Shown here in pieces: positions 7,447-14,726 of a DNA stretch of 64,000 nucleotides (the stretch's first letter is position 1; each line of letters starts with the position of its first letter). This DNA comes from Mayfieldus sp963781495 (GTDB lineage: Bacteria; Actinomycetota; Thermoleophilia; Solirubrobacterales; 70-9): assembly GCA_963781495.1 (NCBI GenBank), contig CAWAFX010000002.1, positions 434,001 through 498,000 of the forward strand. The letters run 5' to 3'. Below the pieces are notes generated by a model. The model did not search any database, was not told the origin of the DNA, and worked only from the letters and a program-made list of their open reading frames with translations. A program made the position numbers and the translations under genes.

Positions 7447-8295
7447 CTAAGGGACGCGTTCCGCCTGGCTTCGCAGCTTCTCTGCCGCTTCCCGGGTCGC
7501 GGCCTGCTGGGCGAGCTTCGCCTCGTAGGCGCCTTCGGTCTGGCCGCCGACCAGATCGCGGAAGCGCTGCTTGAAGCGCTCGGTGCGGCGGTCAGGGCGG
7601 AACCGCTCGACCGCGCCGGCCTGCTTGGCAGGCCGGCGCTCGCCGTAGAAGCGCCGCGCCCAGGGCGAGTCCGGCTTGCCGAGCCGGCTGGCGCCGTAGA
7701 TCGCGATCGGGAGGACGAAGAAGCCGATGTAGCCGTGCATGATCCGCCCCTTCGAGAAGCAGATCGCGACCATCGCGAAGACCAGCAGCGCGCCGGCGAA
7801 GCTCGAGATCACCTCCCCGGCCGAGCTGGTCGTGAAGTCGAATGGCTCGGCCCCGAACAGGAGCAGCAGCATCCCCGCCGCCGCGATCACCGTCGCGTCG
7901 ACCGACTTGCGCCCCTCCTCGGCCCAGTAGACGTCGTCGAGGTAGACCCAGAGCGCGAACTCGTCGATCGTCAGCCCCGTCCCGATCCCGAACAGCGCCG
8001 CCGAGATGTCGAACCACGGCTGGTTGCCGGAGGAGGCGAAGCCCACCGTGCCGGCGAGCATCATCAGGCAGATCCCGAAGACGAGATGGTGGATGTGGAC
8101 GCCGCTCTCACCGACCGAGACGCTGCCGGGCCACCAGGGCACGCGCGGGCTTCGCATCAGCCGCGTGCTCATGCGGATGAAGGCAAAGGAGAGGATGAAG
8201 CCGACGAGGACGAGGAAGATGCCGTCGCGATGCTCGCCGACCACCTGGTCGAGCCAGAAGTCGGATATGAACGAGGCGGTCGGGATCACAGCCAC
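7447..8295 (-). CDS. Conserved integral membrane protein of unknown function
   Basis: 282 residues, GTG start. About six hydrophobic segments: near 24-42, 68-88, 92-113, 132-150, 162-182 and 187-203. Loops carry VHIHHLVFG, a conserved-looking GLTIDEFALW and DVYWAEEGRKS, which are polar residues in or next to membrane helices. The C-terminal 70 residues are soluble, rich in Arg, Glu, Ala and Gln, probably a cytoplasmic coiled helix. It resembles uncharacterised actinobacterial integral membrane proteins; I cannot assign a substrate. It lies 10 bp downstream of another membrane protein gene and probably shares its transcript. The HIHH motif and the acidic DE could bind a metal, but that is only a guess. 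Confidence 0.65.
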   Translation of the reverse strand: MAVIPTASFISDFWLDQVVGEHRDGIFLVLVGFILSFAFIRMSTRLMRSPRVPWWPGSVSVGESGVHIHHLVFGICLMMLAGTVGFASSGNQPWFDISAALFGIGTGLTIDEFALWVYLDDVYWAEEGRKSVDATVIAAAGMLLLLFGAEPFDFTTSSAGEVISSFAGALLVFAMVAICFSKGRIMHGYIGFFVLPIAIYGASRLGKPDSPWARRFYGERRPAKQAGAVERFRPDRRTERFKQRFRDLVGGQTEGAYEAKLAQQAATREAAEKLRSQAERVP

Positions 8296-8305
8296 TCGAT
8301 TCGGC

Positions 8306-8815
8306 TCAGTGGACGATCGCCTTCAGCGTAACCACGACGATCCCGAACACGAAGCTCGCCGCGGCGCTGAAGGCGACGCCGACCAACCCGCTGCCACGCC
8401 GCCAGGCGATCGCGATGCCGACAGCGGTGAGAAGAATCACGCCGCTCGCAATCGCCACCGACTCGGCGTTGGAGTCGGAGAGAACCCCGAGCGGCGAGAG
8501 GAAAAGCGGCAGTACCGGTAGCGCGGCTCCGGTCACCATCGGCCACTCGCGAGCAAGCTCGTCACGGATCCGCGCCATCCCTCCGCTGTCTCTCCCGATC
8601 AGCCCGCGGGCGAGCACGTCGGCGTACGCGTGGGCGATCCAGAAGACGAGCGCGGCCAGCAGAACGGCCACCGCGACCTGGACGGGGTCGCTGCCGGGGT
8701 CTTCGGAGTAGGCGGCGATCAGGGCCGTCGAGAGGATCGTCCCGTAGATCGCGGTGGCAAGACCCTCGGAGCGTTCCGGCTCGGGCATCTGCCCGCCCAC
8801 CCTACCCTCAGGCAT
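8306..8815 (-). CDS. Small integral membrane protein of unknown function
   Basis: 169 residues from the ATG at 8815, or 160 from the ATG at 8788 (MPEPERSEGLATAIYG). The shorter form is plausible because TAGGGT lies 10 nt before 8788. Hydrophobic segments near 10-30, 35-60, 87-102, 111-128 and 137-158 (short numbering), with HAYADVLARGLIG after the second. No family is recognised; VIT-like or DUF-type transport proteins are possible. It is upstream of and close to the 7447-8295 membrane gene, so the two may function together. The tRNA-Gln gene lies 26 bp upstream on the opposite strand. Confidence 0.6.
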   Translation of the reverse strand: MPEGRVGGQMPEPERSEGLATAIYGTILSTALIAAYSEDPGSDPVQVAVAVLLAALVFWIAHAYADVLARGLIGRDSGGMARIRDELAREWPMVTGAALPVLPLFLSPLGVLSDSNAESVAIASGVILLTAVGIAIAWRRGSGLVGVAFSAAASFVFGIVVVTLKAIVH

Positions 8816-8840
8816 CCCGGCGGCGTTAAGGTCGAGTCGG

Positions 8841-8912
8841 TCCGGGGTGGTGTAGCCGGTAGCACGCCAGGTTTTGGTCCTGGAAGCGGGGGTTCGAATC
8901 CTCCCCCCGGAA
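8841..8912 (+). tRNA. tRNA-Gln (anticodon TTG)
   Basis: A complete cloverleaf can be drawn: acceptor TCCGGGG (8841-8847) pairs with CCCCGGA (8905-8911), discriminator A at 8912; D arm with TAGC and GGTAGC; anticodon stem CCAGG/CCTGG (8867-8871 / 8879-8883) with a 7-base loop whose positions 34-36 are TTG (8874-8876), decoding CAA and wobble CAG; T arm GGGGG-TTCGAAT-CCTCC (8888-8904) with one G-T pair. CCA is not encoded. 72 nt with a short variable loop. Confidence 0.95.
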
Positions 8913-8913
8913 C

Positions 8914-9537
8914 TCAGCCCTCGCCGTCGCGGAAGCCGACCGGGGTGCGCTCGAGCTCGTGGCTCTGGATCACCCGGTCGATCAGCCCGTACTCGACCGC
9001 CTCGGCGGGATCGAAGAAGTGGTCGCGCTCCATGTCCTCGTGGACCCGCTCCTCCTCCTGGCCGCTGTGCTGGACGTAGATCGCCTCGATCCGCTCGCGG
9101 AGCTGGAGGATCTCGCGGGCGTGGATCTCGATGTCGGCGGACTGGCCCTCGAAGCCTCCCGTCGGCTGGTGGATGAGGATGCGGCTGTTCGGCAACGCCA
9201 TCCGCTTGCCGGCGGCGCCTCCGGTGAGGATCAGGGAGCCGGCCGACATCGCGATCCCAAAGCAGATCGTCTGCACATCGGCCTGTATGAAGCGCATCGT
9301 GTCGTAGATCGCCAGCCCCGCGTAGGCCGAGCCGCCGGGGGAGTTGACGTAGACGCTGATGTCCTTGTCGGGGTCCTCGGAGTCGAGGTGCAGCAACTGG
9401 GCGACGACGAGGTTGGCGAGGTCCTCGGTGATCGGCTGGCCGATGAAGACGATCCGCTCGCCGAGCAGGCGGCTGTAGATGTCGAAGGAGCGCTCGCCGC
9501 GCGGCGTCTGCTCGACGACCATCGGGATCAGGGACAT
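8914..9537 (-). CDS. clpP: ATP-dependent Clp protease proteolytic subunit
   Basis: 207-residue serine peptidase that forms the tetradecameric proteolytic chamber used by ClpX/ClpC. The catalytic triad is at the canonical positions: S98 in GIAMSAGS, H123 in ILIHQPTGG and D172. Other hallmarks are the oxyanion-side SPGGS (66-70) and the axial-loop N-terminus. No signal or propeptide beyond a few residues. The ATG at 9537 is supported by AGAGGAG about 4-6 nt upstream. No clpX or second clpP follows; the 3' end is 1 bp from the tRNA-Gln. It is divergent from an SRPBCC-ArsR pair, and the first of two ArsR-type palindromes begins 27 bp from the clpP start, so clpP could be affected by that repressor. 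Confidence 0.97.
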   Translation of the reverse strand: MSLIPMVVEQTPRGERSFDIYSRLLGERIVFIGQPITEDLANLVVAQLLHLDSEDPDKDISVYVNSPGGSAYAGLAIYDTMRFIQADVQTICFGIAMSAGSLILTGGAAGKRMALPNSRILIHQPTGGFEGQSADIEIHAREILQLRERIEAIYVQHSGQEEERVHEDMERDHFFDPAEAVEYGLIDRVIQSHELERTPVGFRDGEG

Positions 9538-9564
9538 GGATGCTCCTCTCGTTCGATTTGATGT

Positions 9565-9580
9565 GCAACCGTTTGGTTGC
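9565..9580. promoter_or_regulatory. Operator half 1: GCAACC-N4-GGTTGC
   Basis: Perfect 6-bp inverted repeat with a GTTT centre. It lies between clpP and the SRPBCC gene and is followed 36 bp later by a second copy. It also carries the flanking ATGT seen before copy 2. Likely binding site of the adjacent ArsR-family repressor. Confidence 0.6.
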
Positions 9581-9600
9581 GCTATGAAGCTAGCAGATGT

Positions 9601-9616
9601 GCAACCATTGGGTTGC
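9601..9616. promoter_or_regulatory. Operator half 2: GCAACC-N4-GGTTGC
   Basis: Second perfect copy with an ATTG centre, ending 1 bp before the ATG at 9618. A weak -10-like TATGAA (9583-9588) lies between the two copies, so occupancy of both would block initiation. Confidence 0.6.
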
Positions 9617-9617
9617 G

Positions 9618-10013
9618 ATGGCTTCGATCGAACGCAACGTCGTCCTCGACGCCCCGGCCGAGGAAGTCTGGGGAGCGATCTCCGACGAGCGCCTGCTGAG
9701 CGACTGGCTGGCATCCGAGGTCGAGCTCGACCCCCGCCCGGGCGGGGCGCTTCGCTGCCGCGGCGAGGACGGAGAGCAGCGGGCCGGCGCGGTGCTGCTG
9801 TTCGAGGAGGGCGAGCGGCTCGTCTTCGAGTGGGAGCGCGAGGGCCTGGCGGCGAGCCGCGTCGAGCTGCGCCTCGAGCAGCTCGATCGGGGCACCCGGC
9901 TCACCGTCGTCGAGTCCGGCCTGCCCGACCCCTCCGCCCCGCGCGCCTCCGCGACATGGAGCAAGCGCTTCGAGTCGCTGCGCCTGGCGCTTGCGAGCCT
10001 CGCCTACGCCTGA
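9618..10013 (+). CDS. SRPBCC (AHSA1-like) domain protein
   Basis: 131-residue START/SRPBCC fold protein. It opens with the family signature ERNVVLDAPAEEVWGAISDERLLSDWLASE, follows with beta strands rich in Glu/Arg, and ends with the long C-terminal helix containing WSKRFESLRLALA. These proteins bind hydrophobic ligands; the ligand here is unknown. The ATG at 9618 is chosen over one at 9597, which would translate through the palindromic operator. The gene is followed after 7 bp by an ArsR regulator, a very common actinobacterial pairing in which the repressor controls the pair. Predicted cytoplasmic. A second SRPBCC protein is encoded downstream of the regulator. Confidence 0.8.
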   Translation: MASIERNVVLDAPAEEVWGAISDERLLSDWLASEVELDPRPGGALRCRGEDGEQRAGAVLLFEEGERLVFEWEREGLAASRVELRLEQLDRGTRLTVVESGLPDPSAPRASATWSKRFESLRLALASLAYA

Positions 10014-10020
10014 TCCGGCG

Positions 10021-10338
10021 ATGCCGCCACAGCCCGGCCAGGACGTGTTCGCGGCCCTCGCCGACCCGACCCGCCGCCGGCTGGTCGAGACCCTTGCCGC
10101 GCGCGGCAGCGCCAGCGCCACGGCGCTGGCGGCCGAGCTGCCGATCAGCCGCCAGGCGGTCGCCAAGCACCTCGGCGCCCTCGGTGGCGCGGGACTCGTC
10201 CGCAGCCGCCGCGCCGGCCGCGAGACCCTCTACGAGCTGCAGCCGCAGCCGCTCGGCGAGGCCGCGGAGTGGATTGCGCGGATCGGCGACGAGTGGGAGG
10301 ATCGCCTCGCCAGGCTGAAGCGCCTGGTCGAGCGCTGA
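10021..10338 (+). CDS. ArsR/SmtB-family transcriptional repressor
   Basis: 105-residue winged-helix repressor. DVFAALADPTRRRLVETLA (residues 8-26, abbreviated) is the family's first-helix signature; the recognition helix lies at about 42-58 (SRQAVAKHLGALGGAGLV), and the wing has RAGRETLYEL. The protein contains no cysteine and lacks the ELCVC metal site, so a metal-sensing role is unlikely; it belongs to the group paired with SRPBCC proteins. An alternative start at 9991 would overlap the SRPBCC gene by 23 bp. Predicted to bind the two GCAACC-N4-GGTTGC palindromes upstream of its operon. Confidence 0.88.
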   Translation: MPPQPGQDVFAALADPTRRRLVETLAARGSASATALAAELPISRQAVAKHLGALGGAGLVRSRRAGRETLYELQPQPLGEAAEWIARIGDEWEDRLARLKRLVER

Positions 10339-10386
10339 ACGACTGATCCAACCGCCACCCGACGGCGCAGGTACAAGGGAGTCCGC

Positions 10387-10863
10387 ATGGCATCGGAGTA
10401 CGTGTTCATCGACGAGTGGGATGTCGCCGCCCCCCAGGAGGCCGTCTTCGCGGCCCTGGCCGACGCCTCCACCTACCCCCAATGGTGGAAGCCGGTCTAC
10501 ATCGACGTCGAGGTCGACGGACCTCCAGAGGTCGGTCGGACCTCGGAGCAGCACTTCAAGGGCCGGCTGCCCTACACGCTGAAGACGACCTCCGAGATCG
10601 TCCGCTACGAGCCGCCGAGCGAGTTCGAGGTCTCGGTCGTCGGCGATCTGACTGGACGCGGAGTCTGGAAGCTGACCCCTGCCGACGGCCGGGTCCACGT
10701 CCATTTCGACTGGCGTGTGATCGCCGACCGGCCGCTGCTGCGCTACCTGACCCCGGTCCTGCGGCCGGTCTTCCGCTGGAACCACAACTGGTCTATCGCC
10801 CGCGCCCGCGAGGGGCTGGAGCCCTACGCACGCTCCCGGGGCGACGCTGCGGCCGGGGCCTAG
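10387..10863 (+). CDS. SRPBCC/polyketide-cyclase-like protein
   Basis: 158-residue START-like protein. The family opening is visible (VFIDEWDVAAPQEAVFAALADAS, then YPQWWKPV), followed by VGRTSEQHFKGRLPYTLKTTSEI strands and a C-terminal helix starting at RWNHNWSIARAREGLEPYA. Function is probably binding of a hydrophobic small molecule or lipid; no catalytic residue can be named. Translation from the ATG at 10387 is supported by AAGGGAG about 6 nt upstream, unlike its leaderless neighbours. It lies 48 bp after the arsR-type gene and may belong to the same operon. Its TAG stop overlaps the PucR stop on the other strand through a shared CTAG. Confidence 0.78.
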   Translation: MASEYVFIDEWDVAAPQEAVFAALADASTYPQWWKPVYIDVEVDGPPEVGRTSEQHFKGRLPYTLKTTSEIVRYEPPSEFEVSVVGDLTGRGVWKLTPADGRVHVHFDWRVIADRPLLRYLTPVLRPVFRWNHNWSIARAREGLEPYARSRGDAAAGA

Positions 10864-12092
10864 TCCTCTCCGCTTCGCGGCACCTTGCCCGCCTCGGCCC
10901 CCGGCTCCAGCGCCGGACCACGCGGTGCCGGGATCCCCAGTACCCGCATCGCCTTCAGCCCCAGGCCGAGCTTCTCGCGACCCTCGGTCGAGGAGACGTC
11001 GTGGCCGCAGAGATCGCGGGCCCGCTCGAGCCGGTAGCGGATCGTGTGGCGGTGGGTGAACAACTGCTTCGCCGTGGCGGCGACGTTGCCGTCGTTCTCC
11101 AGGTAGGCCTCGATCGTGGTCACCAGCTCGGTCTCGTACTGCTCGTCGTAGGAGGCGAGGGGTTCGATCGTCTCGGAGTAGAAGCGCTGCAGCTCGCCCG
11201 GGTCCTCGCTCATCGCCGGCAGCAGCAGCCGGTAGGCGCCGGTGTCCTCGAAGGCCAGGATCGCCCGGCCCTCGGCCTCGCCGACGTTGACCGCCAGGCG
11301 GGCCTCGTTGCCGGCCCGGTGGAGCTCGCCGGGATCGGTGCGCCGGCTGACCCCGATCGTGACGTGAAAGGCGGCCAGGGTCTCGGCGAGCTCGCGCTCG
11401 AGCGCCAGCGCCGCGCGCTGCAACCGCCCGTCGTCGGCGGCGGGAACCAGCGCGGTGATCTCGGCCGCGTCGCCGCCGTCCAGCGCGGCGAGCGAGCCGG
11501 GGGCGGCCGAGCGCAGCGTCCGCAGCGCCAGGGTCAGGACCCGGGCCCGCCAGTCGCCGGCCTGGGCGGCGCGCGGCGCCGCGCGCACGATCAGAACCCC
11601 CGCCCCGGACGCGAGCTCGGTTCCGAGCTCGGCGGCGCGGGCAACGATTTCGTCGCCTTCGCCAAGCTCGCGCCCGAGCAGGGCCTGTACGAATTCCGCC
11701 GCCGCCTCCTCGCTTGCCCACTCGGGAGCCCGCGCCCGCTCCAGCTCCAGCGCGATCAGGGTCGAGACCATGCGGGCGATCGCCGGGTCCGGCGCCGGGT
11801 CGGCGCGGTAGCGCAGCTCCCCGACAGCGGCGTCGGCGACCCGCAGCTCGACCGAGACGACGCCGTCGTCGCCGGCGAGGAGCTTCTGCTCCTGGTCGGG
11901 GGCGGCGCCGCCGACGGCAAGCACCGCGCTCGAGCGGTCGATCAACGCCACCGAGGCGTTGAGGACCTTCGAGGCCGCGCGGGCGACCGCGGGCAGCCCG
12001 GCGCCCGATTCGATCGCCTCGGCGAGCGCGTCGAGCGTTCCCTCCTTGGCGCTGTTTGCAGGCCTTTTCTTTTTGTCGCCAGGACCGGCCAC
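10860..12092 (-). CDS. PucR/CdaR-family transcriptional regulator
   Basis: 410 residues. The N-terminal half is a GAF-like sensor (ALAEAIESGAGLPAVARAASKVLNASVALID), the middle is the GGDEF-related region common to CdaR proteins (TIGVSRRTDPGELHRAGNEARLAV), and the C-terminus carries the PucR helix-turn-helix (about residues 325-365: NDGNVAATAKQLFTHRHTIRYRLERA, abbreviated). The last 35 residues are a low-complexity tail. No catabolic gene sits next to it, so the target and inducer are unknown. Start is GTG with CATAAT exactly 6 nt upstream, a leaderless arrangement. The lysine-rich N-terminus (DKKKRPA) is unusual for the family. Confidence 0.85.
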   Translation of the reverse strand: MAGPGDKKKRPANSAKEGTLDALAEAIESGAGLPAVARAASKVLNASVALIDRSSAVLAVGGAAPDQEQKLLAGDDGVVSVELRVADAAVGELRYRADPAPDPAIARMVSTLIALELERARAPEWASEEAAAEFVQALLGRELGEGDEIVARAAELGTELASGAGVLIVRAAPRAAQAGDWRARVLTLALRTLRSAAPGSLAALDGGDAAEITALVPAADDGRLQRAALALERELAETLAAFHVTIGVSRRTDPGELHRAGNEARLAVNVGEAEGRAILAFEDTGAYRLLLPAMSEDPGELQRFYSETIEPLASYDEQYETELVTTIEAYLENDGNVAATAKQLFTHRHTIRYRLERARDLCGHDVSSTEGREKLGLGLKAMRVLGIPAPRGPALEPGAEAGKVPRSGED

Positions 12093-12098
12093 CGGCGA

Positions 12099-12104
12099 AT
12101 TATG
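12099..12104 (-). promoter_or_regulatory. -10 element CATAAT for the PucR gene
   Basis: On the minus strand CATAAT, then 6 nt, then the GTG at 12092. Five of six bases match TATAAT, making it one of the best -10 elements in the window; no ribosome-binding site is present. Confidence 0.5.
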
Positions 12105-12157
12105 GCCTCATCGGCAAGCTGGCCCGGGCGCGGCGTACCCGGCCCTGGCGGGCTGGC

Positions 12158-12406
12158 TCAGTGCAGGAAGTCGTGGATGTCGTTCCAGTAGTAGACGACG
12201 ACGAGGCCGATCAAGACCCCGACCAGGACCAGGGCGACGAGGACGAACAACGACATGAAGCCGGCCGCGACCTTCTCCCAGGCGCGCCCGTAGGAGCCCA
12301 GCGCGGGGACCAGGATCAGTCCCACGAAGGCCGCGAGGCTGATCAGCCCGGCGCCGCCGAAGAGCAGGTACTCAGGTCCGATTTCCGCCAGCAGCACCGA
12401 AGCCAT
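12158..12406 (-). CDS. Small two-helix membrane protein
   Basis: 82 residues from the ATG at 12406 (MASVLLAEIGPEYLLFGG). Two long hydrophobic segments at about 13-34 and 48-72, a short basic-aromatic loop (GSYGRAWEKVAAG) between them, and an aromatic, acidic tail (YYWNDIHDFLH). It overlaps the 3' end of the DedA-PAP2 gene by 35 bp in another frame, so it is translationally linked to the tatD-ksgA-ispE-DedA/PAP2 operon. An in-frame start at 12469 would add 21 Arg/Ser-rich residues lying inside the upstream gene. No family recognised; the coupling suggests a role with the upstream phosphatase. Confidence 0.6.
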   Translation of the reverse strand: MASVLLAEIGPEYLLFGGAGLISLAAFVGLILVPALGSYGRAWEKVAAGFMSLFVLVALVLVGVLIGLVVVYYWNDIHDFLH

Positions 12407-13883
12407 TCTGTCGCAACTGCACGGCGACGAGGGCCACCGCCGCGCAGAGGGCGTAGGCCGATACGCCAAGCGCCCAGCCGGCGCTGACGTCGCTCATGTA
12501 GTGCACGTGTAGATAGATCCGTGAGAGCCCGACCAGCGCCGTCAGGGCGATCCCCGCGATCACCACCAGGGCCCCCCGCGCCATCCCCGGGCGCAGGCGG
12601 ACGACGATCGTCACCGCAGCCCAGAGGTAGAAGACCGAGTGGCCGGCATGCCCGCTGGGAAAGGAGGAGCCGGAGGTCGTCACCAATCCAGCGGCGGGAC
12701 GGGGCCGGTCCAGCGCATGCTTTAGGTCGGTGACGCCGACGAAGGTGATCAACGTCCCGGCGATCAGGACCCAGAACTCGGGCCAGCGGCGGTTCAGCGC
12801 CAGCGCCAGGGCGGCGACGAAGATCAGCGGCAGAAGCACCGCGTCGGAGCCGACGTCGCTGATCACCTTGGCGACGCTGGTCAGCCATCCGGTCTGGATG
12901 TTCTCGGCCGCGTTGAGGGCGGAGACGTCGCCGGCGGTGGGACCGGGATCGCCGTTGATGATCATCACGTAGGAGACGAGCACGAAGAGCGACACCGCGA
13001 GCACCGCCATCAGCGAGGTGAACTCGAGCCCGAAGGTTCCGCCGGGGGTGACCCGGTTCCAGAGGAAGCGCGCCTGCGGCGCCATCCGGCGGCCCAGTAG
13101 AACCAGCCAGCGGGTCGCCGACCTCTCCTCCATCCAGGCGACGGCGCGGCGGCGGTTGGCCGGCTCGCGCAGGTAGCGGACCCCGAGGTAGATGCCGACC
13201 CCGACGACGATCAGCGTCGCGAGCAGGAAGGCGCCGCGACCGGCGTACTTGGCGGCGGTGTCGATGCTGCGCGAGAAGAAGTAGCCGATCAGGATGTGGG
13301 CAGACGCCCAGAGCCCGCAGCCTAGGACGCTGTAGGGGACAAAGGCGCGATAGCGCATCCCCGAGCTGCCGGCGACGAACGGAGCCAGGGCGCGGACGAG
13401 GCTGATGAAGCGGCCGATCAGGATCGTCTTGCCGCCGTGGCGGTCGAAGTAGCCCTCGACCTGGCGGAAGCGCTGGTTGCTGATCCCCAGCGATGGGCCG
13501 CGCCGCAGCACGAAGTCGCGGCCGAGACGGCGGCCGATGAAGAAGCTCGTCGTGTCGCCGGCCCAGGCGCTGAACCAGGCGATCGCCAGGAGCAGGTAGA
13601 CGCTGATCGCCCCCTGCCCGGCGACGGCGCCGCCGAGCAGCATCACCGTTTCCCCGGGGACGATCAGGCCGACCCCCGCCCCGGTCTCGAGGAAGGCGAA
13701 GACCCCGACCAGCAGGTAGGTCCAGGCGCCGAGGGTGTTGGAGACGTCCTCGAGCAGCTTCTGCAGGTTGTCGTGGGGGACGAGCTTGCTGACCGCGACG
13801 TAGAAGCCGAGCACCGCCAGCAGGGCGGCGGCCCCGAGCAGGTGGCGGCCGCGCTGGCTCTGGGGCATCCTGGGCTTCTTCAT
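12372..13883 (-). CDS. DedA-type membrane domain fused to PAP2 phosphatase
   Basis: 503-residue polytopic protein. The N-terminal half (about 15-225) is a DedA/SNARE-associated domain: FLETGAGVGLIVPGETVMLLGG, SAWAGDTTSFFIGRRLGRD, GRFISLVRALAPFVAGSSGM. The C-terminal half (about 280-495) is a PAP2 phosphatase with all three motifs: K388 in KHALDRPRP, PSGH with H412, and SRxxxxxHxxxD with R455, H461 and D465. DedA proteins flip lipid carriers such as undecaprenyl phosphate and PAP2 enzymes dephosphorylate undecaprenyl pyrophosphate, so a combined carrier-recycling role is a reasonable inference. It overlaps ispE by 4 bp; isoprenoid precursor synthesis next door fits. Both halves also occur as separate genes elsewhere. 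Confidence 0.9.
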   Translation of the reverse strand: MKKPRMPQSQRGRHLLGAAALLAVLGFYVAVSKLVPHDNLQKLLEDVSNTLGAWTYLLVGVFAFLETGAGVGLIVPGETVMLLGGAVAGQGAISVYLLLAIAWFSAWAGDTTSFFIGRRLGRDFVLRRGPSLGISNQRFRQVEGYFDRHGGKTILIGRFISLVRALAPFVAGSSGMRYRAFVPYSVLGCGLWASAHILIGYFFSRSIDTAAKYAGRGAFLLATLIVVGVGIYLGVRYLREPANRRRAVAWMEERSATRWLVLLGRRMAPQARFLWNRVTPGGTFGLEFTSLMAVLAVSLFVLVSYVMIINGDPGPTAGDVSALNAAENIQTGWLTSVAKVISDVGSDAVLLPLIFVAALALALNRRWPEFWVLIAGTLITFVGVTDLKHALDRPRPAAGLVTTSGSSFPSGHAGHSVFYLWAAVTIVVRLRPGMARGALVVIAGIALTALVGLSRIYLHVHYMSDVSAGWALGVSAYALCAAVALVAVQLRQNGFGAAGGNRT

Positions 13884-14701
13884 CGTGCCCCCGGGGAGCT
13901 GGCGACCGCGGGCGGCCCGATCGCGACCGCGGCAGCCCGGGCCGCATCGCCGTCCGGGAAAAGCCCGAAGGCCGTCGGGCCCGAGCCCGTGATCAGGGCG
14001 TGCGCGGCGCCGGCCTCGCGCAGAAGTCGCAGCGCGTCGGCGATCTCGGGCCGCAGTGAGAGCGCCGCCGGCTCGAGGTCGTTGATCAGCAGCTGTGCGT
14101 AATCGAGCGGGCTGGCGCCGTCACCGGCGGCCGCCCGCAGGCGTTCGCTGATCGCCTCCAGCGCCGCCCCGTCGCGGCCGAGCCCGAGCCGGTCGGCCTC
14201 GGCGTAGACCTCGGCGGTGGAGAGACCCGCTTGCTGCGGGATCAGCACCACCGCGTGGCTACCCGGAGCGGGCAGCGGCTCGATCCGCTCGCCGGCGCCG
14301 GCGACGAGCGAGAAGGCAGGGCGAAGCTGCGAGGCGACGTCGGCCCCGAGCCCGGTCGCCGCCTCTTCGAGGCCCTCCATGCCCTCGGCCAGCCGCAGCA
14401 CCGCCGCAGCGTCGGCGCTGCCGCCGCCGAGGCCGCCGGCGATCGGGATCCGCTTCTTGATCCTGATCCGCCGCGGGGGCCCGTCCCAGCCGTGCTCGCG
14501 CAGCGCCGCCAGCGCCCGCGCGGCGAGGTTCTCGCCCCCGACCGCCGGGCAGACGACCTCGTCCTCGGAGGCTTCGGTGACCTCGAGCTCGTCGGCCAGC
14601 GAGAGGGGCTCGAACAGCGAGCGGATCTCGTGCAGCCCGTCGTCGCGCGGCGCCCCCAGGTAGAGGCAGAGGTTGAGCTTGGCGGGGGCGGAGAGGACCA
14701 T
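13880..14701 (-). CDS. ispE: 4-(cytidine 5'-diphospho)-2-C-methyl-D-erythritol kinase
   Basis: 273-residue GHMP kinase of the MEP isoprenoid pathway, phosphorylating CDP-ME at the 2-OH. Seen: APAKLNLCLYLG (5-16) with K8, H24 in the substrate site, the glycine-rich ATP motif PIAGGLGGGSADAAA (86-100) with D97, and the third GHMP motif ALITGSGPTAFGLF near the C-terminus. The ATG at 14701 lies 11 nt downstream of the ksgA stop. A perfect 9-bp inverted repeat occupies that gap. Order tatD-ksgA-ispE is the classical actinobacterial and Firmicute cluster. Its stop overlaps the following fusion gene by 4 bp. Confidence 0.95.
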   Translation of the reverse strand: MVLSAPAKLNLCLYLGAPRDDGLHEIRSLFEPLSLADELEVTEASEDEVVCPAVGGENLAARALAALREHGWDGPPRRIRIKKRIPIAGGLGGGSADAAAVLRLAEGMEGLEEAATGLGADVASQLRPAFSLVAGAGERIEPLPAPGSHAVVLIPQQAGLSTAEVYAEADRLGLGRDGAALEAISERLRAAAGDGASPLDYAQLLINDLEPAALSLRPEIADALRLLREAGAAHALITGSGPTAFGLFPDGDAARAAAVAIGPPAVASSPGAR

Positions 14702-14703
14702 GT

Positions 14704-14726
14704 CGCCGGACGCTATTCGTCCGGCG
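14704..14726. other. 9-bp perfect hairpin at the ksgA-ispE junction
   Basis: CGCCGGACG (14704-14712) and CGTCCGGCG (14718-14726) flank CTATT, so the stem includes the last ksgA codons and stop and ends 3 nt from the ispE start. On the minus strand TAGCGT lies 8 nt before the ispE ATG. It may attenuate, process or stabilise the operon mRNA. Confidence 0.5.

Noticed and set aside
9597..9617. ATG at 9597 as start of the SRPBCC gene
   Set aside because: It would place the second operator inside the coding region; the ATG at 9618 begins at the conserved MASIERNVV segment.
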